Assembly (NCBI GenBank): GCA_945866285.1
Contig: CAMBHC010000037.1
Coordinates: 1 to 13,413 of the forward strand
Length of the DNA: 13,413 nucleotides
DNA from: Candidatus Sulfopaludibacter sp. SbA3
GTDB lineage: Bacteria > Acidobacteriota > Vicinamibacteria > Vicinamibacterales > UBA2999
Direction: 5' to 3'
Positions 1 through 5,648 of this stretch are shown one piece after another. Positions within the stretch are counted from its first letter, which is position 1. Each line of letters starts with the position of its first letter. A model generated the notes under the pieces. That model saw only the letters and a list, made by a program, of their open reading frames with translations, did not search any database and had not been told where the DNA came from. Made by a program: the position numbers and the translations under genes.

Positions 1-198
1 GAAGGTAAGAATCGTGAGGTCCGGCGGATGCTCACGGCGGTGGGACATCCGGTCACCCGGCTGCGGCGCGTCGCCTTCGGGGGCCTCGAGTTGGGCACCC
101 TCGCGCCGGGGGCCTGGCGTGAGGTCGCCGCCGACGAGTTGACGCGCGCCTTCCCCGGCCGGCCTCAGCCGAGGAAACGGGCGCCCAACCCGAAGTAG
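1..198 (+). CDS. RsuA/RluB-family pseudouridine synthase, C-terminal part (5' end outside window)
   Basis: This is the last 65 residues of a pseudouridine synthase of the RsuA/RluB/RluE/RluF family, which converts specific uridines of rRNA to pseudouridine. Frame 1 opens with EGKNREVRRML, the conserved family motif (EGxNRQVRRM) near the end of the catalytic domain. It is followed by the usual VGHPVTRLRRVAFGGLELG strand region and an L-x-P-G-x-W-R-E segment. The basic tail (PRKRAPNPK) before the TAG at 196-198 is common in this family. The catalytic Asp and any N-terminal S4 domain lie upstream and cannot be seen, so the exact target (23S or 16S) is not determinable. Another frame stays coding-like beyond this stop, to 284 (see findings), so the annotated C-terminus may be affected by a frameshift. 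Confidence 0.88.
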   Translation, partial: EGKNREVRRMLTAVGHPVTRLRRVAFGGLELGTLAPGAWREVAADELTRAFPGRPQPRKRAPNPK

Positions 199-284
199 AA
201 GAGCAGCGGGCGCCGGAGCCTTACCTGGAGAAGACGATCACGGCGTTCCTGCGACTGGTGGAGAAGGTCGTCGAAGCGCCGTAA
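165..284 (+). other. Out-of-frame coding-like tail after the pseudouridine synthase
   Basis: Frame 3 is open from 123 to the TAA at 282-284. From about 165 it has strongly G/C-biased third positions and encodes an acidic linker, then an amphipathic stretch with EPYLEKTITAF and LRLVEKVVEAP. It contains no ATG, GTG or TTG in frame, so it cannot be an ordinary separate gene. Either a frameshift (in the sequence or by slippage) joins it to the pseudouridine synthase, or it begins at a non-standard codon such as CTG. I do not recognise a domain in it. Confidence 0.35.
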
Positions 285-289
285 CGCAG

Positions 290-321
290 AAAAAAGAAAA
301 GGCCCGGCGATTCGCCGGGCC
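290..321 (-). terminator. Rho-independent terminator downstream of the Tat zinc-ribbon gene
   Basis: A perfect 9-bp GC-rich stem, GGCCCGGCG (301-309) with CGCCGGGCC (313-321), encloses a 3-nt loop. On the minus strand it is followed directly by a T-rich tract (complement of the A-run 290-300, interrupted by one G). This is a textbook intrinsic terminator for transcription leaving the minus-strand gene that ends at 369. Read on the plus strand the hairpin lacks a following T tract, so it would end the pseudouridine synthase transcript only weakly. Confidence 0.9.
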
Positions 322-325
322 CTGG

Positions 326-366
326 GTTCTAATCTGCGTCCGAATCTGCGGCTGTTCTAATCTGCG
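326..366. repeat. Short degenerate repeat, AATCTGCG in three copies
   Basis: The octamer AATCTGCG occurs at 331-338, 343-350 and 359-366. The longer unit GTTCTAATCTGCG occurs exactly at 326-338 and 354-366, a 28-nt period. It lies between the terminator and the stop codon of the minus-strand gene. It looks like decayed intergenic repeat rather than a protein-binding array. Confidence 0.5.
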
Positions 367-368
367 GC

Positions 369-665
369 CTATTCGACGTAGCTGTAACCGCAGTTCTCGC
401 ACACCCACATGCGACCCTGCTTATACATGTTGTAGGCGCACTGCGGGCACACGCGATACTCGCGGCCCTCGGCGTCCACCAGCTTCTTTTCGTCCTTCTT
501 GTCGCCGTCGGCGAACGGATCCTTCGGCTCGTCCTTCTTCTTCTCGCCTTCGGGCTTCTGCGCGAACGCGGGAATGACAGCCACTCCGATGGCGGCGGCA
601 AACATCGCCGAGCCGCGAAGGAAACTGCGACGATCGAGGCCCGTACCGTTTAAGTGATCGAACAT
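369..665 (-). CDS. Small Tat-exported zinc-ribbon protein
   Basis: This is a 98-residue protein of unknown function. Residues 11-17 read DRRSFLR, a twin-arginine motif. An alanine-rich hydrophobic segment follows to about residue 35 (IPAFA before Q36), a good signal-peptidase site. The mature part starts with a highly charged lysine/aspartate/glutamate linker (about 37-66). It ends in a C-terminal rubredoxin- or zinc-ribbon-like domain with C73-x2-C76 and C89-x2-C92. Tat export suits a protein that binds its metal in the cytoplasm before crossing the membrane. The ATG at 663-665 has a Shine-Dalgarno AGGAGA (675-680), and a TATAAT box lies further upstream. A strong terminator follows, so it is probably its own transcription unit. 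Metal (Zn or Fe) and partner are unknown; the gene is clearly real but its role is not recognised. Confidence 0.85.
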   Translation of the reverse strand: MFDHLNGTGLDRRSFLRGSAMFAAAIGVAVIPAFAQKPEGEKKKDEPKDPFADGDKKDEKKLVDAEGREYRVCPQCAYNMYKQGRMWVCENCGYSYVE

Positions 666-717
666 GGACGCTGTTCTCCTGACAAATTAAGGCCGAGCTA
701 AAGCCCGTCTTTTCAAA

Positions 718-723
718 ATTATA
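718..723 (-). promoter_or_regulatory. Candidate -10 box for the Tat zinc-ribbon gene
   Basis: A perfect TATAAT hexamer on the minus strand lies about 52 nt upstream of the ATG at 665. The surrounding bases are AT-rich in an otherwise GC-rich region. No convincing -35 hexamer sits 16-18 nt further upstream, so this is a candidate only. It would give a 5' leader of roughly 45 nt. Confidence 0.45.
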
Positions 724-841
724 CAGCGAATCGAACAAACACGGGCGGGGACGTTGCGGCTTGCGAACGATGCCCACCCGGTGCTTCCCCTCTGTCGCTG
801 TCGGGAGAGGATACGATTTTTCAAGCTGGGCGCGTGTAATC

Positions 842-894
842 GTTTGTCCGGAGGATGGCTGGTGCCTGGAGTCCCGCAGGGAAAGGCAGCAAAC
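842..894. other. Possibly structured intergenic segment (666-943 has no convincing gene)
   Basis: The 278-nt gap between the TPR-CHAT gene and the Tat zinc-ribbon gene holds no convincing coding sequence. Nested complementary segments are visible: GTTTG (842-846) with CAAAC (890-894), TGCCT (863-867) with AGGCA (884-888), and an inner CCC-GCA-GGG hairpin (873-881). It could fold as a small RNA or leader for the gene at 665 on the minus strand. I match it to no known riboswitch or RNA family. Confidence 0.25.
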
Positions 895-943
895 CTCATA
901 CCGCAAAAAAGCAGGGGACCTGGGGTAGCCAAGATGCTGGCCG

Positions 944-3364
944 TTATCGCACGCTGCGGGCGCCGTAGTAGCGAAACGCTGCCCAGAACGCCGGGTGCGT
1001 GTGACCGCGCTCGTCGCGCATTACGCGTTGCGCGCGCGACAAGGCCGCCTCGCGGGCGCGGCCCTGCGTCAGACTCATCTTGAACAACTCGGCCAGCTCG
1101 TCTGACGCGCGTTCGGCAGGCGTCCCGAGCGAGACGAGTGCCCCGGCTGCCATGGCGGCGCCCACCAGCTTCGCGTCCGTGGGACCGGGATCATCCGTGG
1201 TCGGGAACAACTGACCGACGGTGCCCGGCGCGCCGGTCGCGGTGGCCCAGCCGGCAGCCGAGGTCACCGAGGGCGCGAACACCATCGGCTTCCAGTCCAC
1301 CAAATACTGCCAGGCGGCGCGGCCCGACGGGTTGCGGACCAGCGCGCTGAACGGCAGCGCTTCGAGCGGACCATCCGGGACAATCAGCAACCGATCGGCG
1401 CGGGTCGCATCATCCTCGAACTGCCCGAACAGCAACGAGAACAACGCGCGGCCATCGGCCACGAGCGGCACCTGGTAGGCGACCCCACTGGAACGTGCCT
1501 TGACCAAGTCCGAGAACTTCTGGATGCGCTCGGCCAGGGCCGCCTTCTTCTCGTCGAGCCGATACACGCGAATGGGCGTTTCGCGCGTCGCGACGAAAGC
1601 GTAGGTGGCGTCCGATTGGACGCTGAAGGCCACCACCAGCGTGCCGGTCTCGATCCCGCGCTTCAGGGCATCAAGCGGCGCCATCGCGGGCGCGCCGTCA
1701 TCGGTGGTGCCGCGGGCGCGCCGCAGCCGCTCGTGCATGCGGTCGAGCAGCGTGAATGACTCGCCGGCATCGCCGCGCTCAGCAAGAATGCGGAGGGGGC
1801 TGCCGTAGTACGCCTGCACGCGTGAGACCAGTTGGGCGCGGGCTTCGAGCGTGCCCTGCGGGCGCGCCGAGCGCGACTGCTCGAGCAGGCTGACGGCTTC
1901 ACGCAGGCGGCGCAGGCCATCGTCAGGGTCGCCACGCGCGACCAGGAAGTTGCCGAACTCGTGCACCACGTTCACGTGGTCGAGTGAACCGGGAGCAATG
2001 CGGCTCCACGCCTCCAGCGAACGCTCGAACGCGTTGCGGGCGGCCAGCGGGTCGCTGCCCTTCGACGTCACGATCGCGATGCGTTCCAGCGATTCGGCGA
2101 CTTCGGAGGAGTTCGGCACCAGTTTTTCGCGAATGCTGAGCGCTTCGCGATGCAGCGGCAGGGCTTCGTCGTAGGCGCGCGCGGCTTCGCGCGCCAGGCC
2201 CAACTCGGTGGCAGTGGTCGCCACCAGCAACGTCTGCGGCACCTGCGCGCGGCGCAGTTCAAGCGCCTCGCGAGCGGCCGCGGTCGCGGCATCGGGACGG
2301 CCGCGCATGCGGTCAATACGAGCCAGGCTGGTCAAGAGCGCCGCCATCTCGAGCGGCGGCGCCTGCGACCGGCGCAAGTCGACGGCGGCCTTGATCTCGA
2401 CCCCCGCCTCGGCCAGGCGGCCCTGTTCGAGCAGCACCAGTCCCAGGTTGGCGTGCGTGGTCCCCAGGTCTTCGGGCGCGCCCTTGCGCGTGGTCTTGAT
2501 CGTGAGCGAGCGGCGGAACATCGCCTCGGCCGCGGCCAACTCCCCGCGGTTCATCTGCAGGATGCCGAGGTTGGTCAGGATCTGCGACACTTCGAGGCTG
2601 TCGGGACGCTGCGACTCGTAAGTCTTCAGCGCGACTTCGTAGAGACCTAGCGCACGCGGCGCCTGGTTACGCGACGCGGCCACGACGGCCAGCGCGTTCG
2701 AGACGCGGGCGTAGTCAATCGACGCGCGCTGCGACGTCTCGAGCACGGCCAGGCTGCGGGAATAGAACCGGTCCGCACCTTCAAGGTCTTTCCGCCGCAC
2801 GGCGGCATCCCCCATGAACTCGGCCAGCTGCGCTTCGCGCGGCGAGCCCGGCTGAATCTTCGCAACGACTTCCAGCGCGCTCGCGTACGCCTGCTCGGCG
2901 CGCGCGGCGTCGTTGCGCGCGGTGGCGGTACGCGCCACTTCCATCAGCGCGTCGGCATATTCGGGACTGGTCGGGGCGCCAGTGCGCAGCCGCGTCACGG
3001 CCACGTCCATCAGGCGTTCGGCGTCGGCGGGCCGCTGGTCGATGCGGGCGACATTCGCCATCTTGAACGCGAGCCGGCCGAGGTCGCGATCCTGCGGCGA
3101 GTTCTGCGTCAGCAGGCTGGTGGCTTCTTCGAACGCGCCGCGCGCGGCGCCCAGCATGTTGGCGCGCACTTCGACATCGCCGAGCAGTTCGAGGCGCCGG
3201 GCCCGCTCGGCGGGATTGCGGTCCGCGGGAGCATCGGCGACCTGCGCCAGCATGCGATCGAGCTCAACGGCTACGTCGGAGGGAATCTGGGCGTGAACCT
3301 GCCCGATGCTGACCCATCCGGTAACCAGCCCGATGGCCAGGAAAAGGCGCGCCTTTGTGTGCAT
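944..3364 (-). CDS. Secreted TPR-repeat protein with a degenerate CHAT (caspase-like) domain
   Basis: This 806-residue protein starts with a signal peptide (MHTKARLFLAIGL...GQVHA, cleavage near residue 26). About eleven tetratricopeptide repeats follow (roughly 40-530, e.g. TNLGILQMNRGELAAAEAMF and HANLGLVLLEQGRLAEAG). A C-terminal CHAT-type domain spans about 561-806. CHAT domains are caspase-like Cys proteases, usually fused to TPRs. Here VPDGPLEALPFSAL (about 663-676), FAPSV, the AGALVSLG segment and the terminal HPAFWAAFRYYG are recognisable. The central block that should carry the catalytic His (ATHG) and Cys (SACxT) is absent: only about 40 residues lie between FAPSV and AGALVSLG. It is therefore probably a pseudo-protease or scaffold. 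The start at 3364 is chosen because the signal peptide follows directly. A GTG at 3478 overlapping the OsmC stop by 4 nt is in frame and would add 38 residues. Confidence 0.85.
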   Translation of the reverse strand: MHTKARLFLAIGLVTGWVSIGQVHAQIPSDVAVELDRMLAQVADAPADRNPAERARRLELLGDVEVRANMLGAARGAFEEATSLLTQNSPQDRDLGRLAFKMANVARIDQRPADAERLMDVAVTRLRTGAPTSPEYADALMEVARTATARNDAARAEQAYASALEVVAKIQPGSPREAQLAEFMGDAAVRRKDLEGADRFYSRSLAVLETSQRASIDYARVSNALAVVAASRNQAPRALGLYEVALKTYESQRPDSLEVSQILTNLGILQMNRGELAAAEAMFRRSLTIKTTRKGAPEDLGTTHANLGLVLLEQGRLAEAGVEIKAAVDLRRSQAPPLEMAALLTSLARIDRMRGRPDAATAAAREALELRRAQVPQTLLVATTATELGLAREAARAYDEALPLHREALSIREKLVPNSSEVAESLERIAIVTSKGSDPLAARNAFERSLEAWSRIAPGSLDHVNVVHEFGNFLVARGDPDDGLRRLREAVSLLEQSRSARPQGTLEARAQLVSRVQAYYGSPLRILAERGDAGESFTLLDRMHERLRRARGTTDDGAPAMAPLDALKRGIETGTLVVAFSVQSDATYAFVATRETPIRVYRLDEKKAALAERIQKFSDLVKARSSGVAYQVPLVADGRALFSLLFGQFEDDATRADRLLIVPDGPLEALPFSALVRNPSGRAAWQYLVDWKPMVFAPSVTSAAGWATATGAPGTVGQLFPTTDDPGPTDAKLVGAAMAAGALVSLGTPAERASDELAELFKMSLTQGRAREAALSRAQRVMRDERGHTHPAFWAAFRYYGARSVR

Positions 3365-3474
3365 CGGTACGAGAGTATACGGCGAAATGGGCTCAGTTGA
3401 GGCCTGCTGCACCACAGGTGGGGCCTGTTCTTCGGGTTTGGCAGTGGTGCGCTCGATCGGCAGGGCGTCCCCGG

Positions 3475-3867
3475 TCACACCGACACCTCCGTTGTCTGCA
3501 CCGCCACTGCCCCGGTCAGGGTTCGATGAACCGGGCACTTGCTGGCGATTTCGATTAACCGTTGACGCTGCCCAGCGTCGAGATCGCCCTCCAGGGCGAT
3601 CTGCCGGTTGATTGCGTAGTGGCCGTCAGCGGGACCGCCCGTCAGCGTCACCTTCACGCTGCGCAGCGGCCAGCCTTTGCGATCGGCATAGAGCCGCAAG
3701 GTCATGGAGGTGCACGCGCCCAAGGCCGATAGCAGCAGTTCGTGCGGCTCTGGCCCGGTATCGGCGCCGCCCCTCACGACCTCTTCGTCGGCGCGCAACT
3801 GGAAGCCGCCAATCGTGATGTCCTGGCCCAACTTGGTTCCGTCCGACGCAACGACCACTTCTCGCAT
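3475..3867 (-). CDS. OsmC-family protein (organic hydroperoxide / redox stress)
   Basis: This 130-residue cytoplasmic protein belongs to the OsmC/Ohr superfamily, which reduces organic hydroperoxides using a pair of cysteines. The family hallmarks are clear: GGADTGPEPHELLLSALGAC (33-52) with the first Cys at C52, the helix TSMTLRLYADRKGWPL, and the second Cys in CPVHRTL (C111). It resembles the YhfA/OsmC-like subgroup with the A-D-R-K-G-W-P-L signature more than Ohr itself. I chose the ATG at 3865-3867 because family members begin just before the V-x-x-x-G-x-x-x-Q-x-I strand. An in-frame TTG at 3891 would add eight unlikely residues. It lies between the truncated haemoglobin and the TPR-CHAT gene on the same strand. 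Peroxidase activity itself is inferred from family. Confidence 0.9.
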   Translation of the reverse strand: MREVVVASDGTKLGQDITIGGFQLRADEEVVRGGADTGPEPHELLLSALGACTSMTLRLYADRKGWPLRSVKVTLTGGPADGHYAINRQIALEGDLDAGQRQRLIEIASKCPVHRTLTGAVAVQTTEVSV

Positions 3868-3880
3868 ACCCGCATCGTAA

Positions 3881-3945
3881 CAGGAGACCAAGAGCGAAGA
3901 ACGAGTAGCAATTAGAAGTCCCGTCCCCTTGCTCCTGATCTCCTG
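3881..3945. repeat. Imperfect inverted repeat between the haemoglobin and OsmC genes
   Basis: Arms at 3881-3895 (CAGGAGACCAAGAGC) and 3931-3945 (GCTCCTGATCTCCTG) are complementary at 13 of 15 positions around a loop of about 35 nt. They occupy most of the 85-nt gap between the globin stop (3953) and the OsmC start (3867). No T tract follows, so it may be an RNA-stability hairpin or a decayed repeat rather than an intrinsic terminator. Confidence 0.5.
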
Positions 3946-3952
3946 TTGACCT

Positions 3953-4333
3953 CTATTGGCGACGATTCATTAAGAACGTCGCGGTGCCGTGGAAGAACTC
4001 GCGCAGGAACGGCGTGACCTCCGCGGGGAGCGCCGCTTGAGCGAGCGCGTGGTCCATCAACTGCACCCAGCGATCGCGCGCCGCCTGGTCCAACTGGTAG
4101 GGATGGTGCCGCATGCGCAGGCGCGGATGGCCGCGGCTCTCTTCGTACCGCGGCGGGCCGCCGAAACGGCCAACCAGGAAGTCGCGCAGGCGCTCTTCGG
4201 CACCGGCCATGTCACCGGCCGGATACATGGGGCCCAGGATGTCGTCGCCGGGCACTTGGGCGTAGAACGCGGCGACGAGCCGCGCAAAGCCGTCTTCGCC
4301 GATCAGGGCGTAGATGTCGCCGTCCGAGACCAT
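3953..4333 (-). CDS. Group II truncated haemoglobin
   Basis: This 126-residue protein is a group II (GlbO/YjbI-like) truncated haemoglobin, a haem protein that binds O2 or NO. Visible marks are FY at 23-24 (Tyr24 as the B10 ligand-stabilising residue), FLVGRFGGPPRYEESRGHPRLRMRH (52-76) with His76 as the proximal F8 haem ligand, and Trp89 at G8 (DRWVQLM), typical of group II. The family form L-R-x-R-H-x-P-F is matched closely, with Tyr for the final Phe. Its ATG shares one base with the TGA of the upstream coiled-coil gene (TGATG at 4331-4335), so its translation is probably coupled. Physiological role (NO detoxification, O2 sensing or peroxidase-like) cannot be read from sequence; the neighbouring OsmC gene favours a stress role by inference. 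Confidence 0.92.
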   Translation of the reverse strand: MVSDGDIYALIGEDGFARLVAAFYAQVPGDDILGPMYPAGDMAGAEERLRDFLVGRFGGPPRYEESRGHPRLRMRHHPYQLDQAARDRWVQLMDHALAQAALPAEVTPFLREFFHGTATFLMNRRQ

Positions 4334-4626
4334 CAGGCGTTTCGAACCTTCTCGACCTTGCGATCGCGCTCATGCGCCAGGCGCTCGACGTCGCGCCGAT
4401 AGTGATCGTCCATGGTCTGGCGCTGCTCGAGGTCGACCGCGCCGGCCAGTTTGGACTTGTAGAGGATTTCTTCCTGCGCCAGCTTGGCGGCGTAGGTCCT
4501 GCGAATCTCGCCGATCTCGTTCTTCTGGTCGTCACTGAGCGGATGCTCGGTCACGCCGGCGTCAGCGTCCTGCTTCTTCAGCCGCGCCATCGCCAGCTCG
4601 AGCGCACTCTTCGGTTCGTCGTTCAT
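4333..4626 (-). CDS. Small charged coiled-coil protein, coupled to the truncated haemoglobin
   Basis: This 97-residue protein of unknown function begins MNDEPKSALELAMARLKKQD. It is mostly helical and strongly charged, with likely coiled-coil heptads from about 33 to 95 (DDQKNEIGEIRRTYAAKLAQ, then DHYRRDVERLAHERDRKVEKV). No signal peptide, membrane segment, cysteine or catalytic motif is visible, so it is probably cytoplasmic. The frame stays open upstream of the ATG at 4624-4626, but that extension is low-complexity sequence running through a repeat and antisense-like frame, so the start at 4626 is preferred. Its TGA overlaps the globin ATG by one base, which suggests a functional pair. The K-S-A-L-E-L-A-M-A-R-L opening looks conserved-family-like to me, but I cannot name the family. 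Confidence 0.8.
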   Translation of the reverse strand: MNDEPKSALELAMARLKKQDADAGVTEHPLSDDQKNEIGEIRRTYAAKLAQEEILYKSKLAGAVDLEQRQTMDDHYRRDVERLAHERDRKVEKVRNA

Positions 4627-4638
4627 GAAGCGATCATA

Positions 4639-4712
4639 CCGGGAGTCTGGAGCCGGGAACCGGGAGTCGGAAAACACTTGTCTTCGAATCAGGCGGCCCC
4701 GCCGACTCCCGG
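4639..4712. repeat. GGGAGTC-type degenerate repeat with an 11-bp inverted pair
   Basis: CCGGGAGTCTGG (4639-4650) and CCGGGAGTCGG (4660-4670) form a short imperfect direct repeat. The second unit is matched exactly by its reverse complement CCGACTCCCGG at 4702-4712. The block fills the 92-nt gap between the proline dehydrogenase stop (4719) and the coiled-coil start (4626). On the minus strand it could form a long-loop hairpin after proline dehydrogenase. No T tract is present. Confidence 0.6.
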
Positions 4713-4718
4713 CAGGTT

Positions 4719-5648
4719 CTACCCGAACAGGCTCTTCGCGACGAACCAGACGTTGGCCGGCCGCTCGGCGAGGCGACGCATGTACCAGGGGAACCAGTAG
4801 GCGCCGTAGGCGATCAACACGCGCACGGCGGCGCCATCCTGGACGAGGCGAAGCTGCGTGGCCTTCTGGATGCCGTACAGCATGTGAAACTCGAACTCGG
4901 CGGGCTTCACGCCGGTCGTCGCGGCGTGCCGGCGAATGCTGTCGATCAGTGGGACATCGTGCGTGCCAAACACCGGGCGCGCGCCGCTGGCGCGCGAGCC
5001 GGCATCGAGCATCAACTGCGCCAGCGCGTAGTAGTTCGCGTCCACGTCGCTCTTCTTCGGAAACGCCACTTCGGCCGGCTCGTTGTAGGCCCCCTTGACC
5101 AGTCGAATGCCCACGCCTCGCCCCATCAGGTCGACCAGGTCCTCGCGCGTGCGATAGAGATAGGCCTGCAGGCACACGCCGACGCGCGGGAACTCGGCCC
5201 GCAGGCGGCGCGTCAAGTCGAGCGTGACGTCGACGTAGCTGGATTGCTCCATGTCGATCCACAGGTAATTGCCGGTCGCGTGCGCACGGGCGCCGAGGTC
5301 GCGCAAGTGGCCGTAGGCCAGCTCGCGGTCGATGTCGAGGCCGAGTTGCGTCAGCTTGATCGACGGCTCGCACGCCAGGTTCAGCGCGTGAATGCGGTCA
5401 ATGCCCTCCAGGTAGTGGCAGGCGACTTCGTCCGCCTCGGCGAGATCCTTGACGTTCTCGCCCAGCCGGGTGCACACCGCGGTCACACCCTCGCCGGCCA
5501 TCATCCGGGCCGCGACGATCATGTCATCGAACGATTCGCCCGGCATGAACCGGGAGACCGCCCGCCGGACGAACGGCGCCTTCGTGCCGTTTTCGCGAAG
5601 CCAGGCGCTGTCGGATGCTTTCAGCAGGAGGGTACGCGCGACGCTCAT
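4719..5648 (-). CDS. Proline dehydrogenase (monofunctional, FAD-dependent)
   Basis: This 309-residue enzyme oxidises L-proline to 1-pyrroline-5-carboxylate, passing electrons via FAD to the quinone pool. PRODH barrel motifs appear in order: KLTQLGLD (98-105), IDME (131-134), RLVKGAY (182-188), EFEFHMLYGI (251-260) and YWFPWYMRRLAERPAN (284-299), which carries the substrate-binding Arg pair 291/292. The length matches the short monofunctional PRODH of Thermus, Deinococcus and Bacillus rather than bifunctional PutA. No P5C dehydrogenase gene lies in the window, so the second step must be encoded elsewhere. Its ATG overlaps the MFS stop by 4 nt (ATGA at 5645-5648), implying translational coupling with the transporter. 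Confidence 0.93.
   Translation of the reverse strand: MSVARTLLLKASDSAWLRENGTKAPFVRRAVSRFMPGESFDDMIVAARMMAGEGVTAVCTRLGENVKDLAEADEVACHYLEGIDRIHALNLACEPSIKLTQLGLDIDRELAYGHLRDLGARAHATGNYLWIDMEQSSYVDVTLDLTRRLRAEFPRVGVCLQAYLYRTREDLVDLMGRGVGIRLVKGAYNEPAEVAFPKKSDVDANYYALAQLMLDAGSRASGARPVFGTHDVPLIDSIRRHAATTGVKPAEFEFHMLYGIQKATQLRLVQDGAAVRVLIAYGAYWFPWYMRRLAERPANVWFVAKSLFG

Noticed and set aside
421..906. A 161-codon open frame on the minus strand across the 666-943 gap
   Set aside because: It overlaps the well-supported Tat zinc-ribbon gene in another frame, has no family features, and its composition fits a chance frame in GC-rich DNA.
911..921. Possible terminator after the TPR-CHAT gene (short stem then a T run on the minus strand, 905-910)
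   Set aside because: The stem is only 4 bp with a 3-nt loop, too weak to claim.
666..943. Known riboswitch (cobalamin, TPP, glycine) or stable RNA (SRP, 6S, tRNA) in the gap
   Set aside because: None of the conserved boxes I know for these families is present on either strand.
754..1083. A plus-strand open frame of 109 codons
   Set aside because: It runs antisense into the TPR-CHAT gene, is Arg/Pro-rich as expected for shadow frames, and has no recognisable domain or ribosome site.
4627..5373. Upstream extension of the coiled-coil protein frame to 346 residues
   Set aside because: It passes through the intergenic repeat and lies out of frame within proline dehydrogenase; only the last 97 residues look like a real protein.
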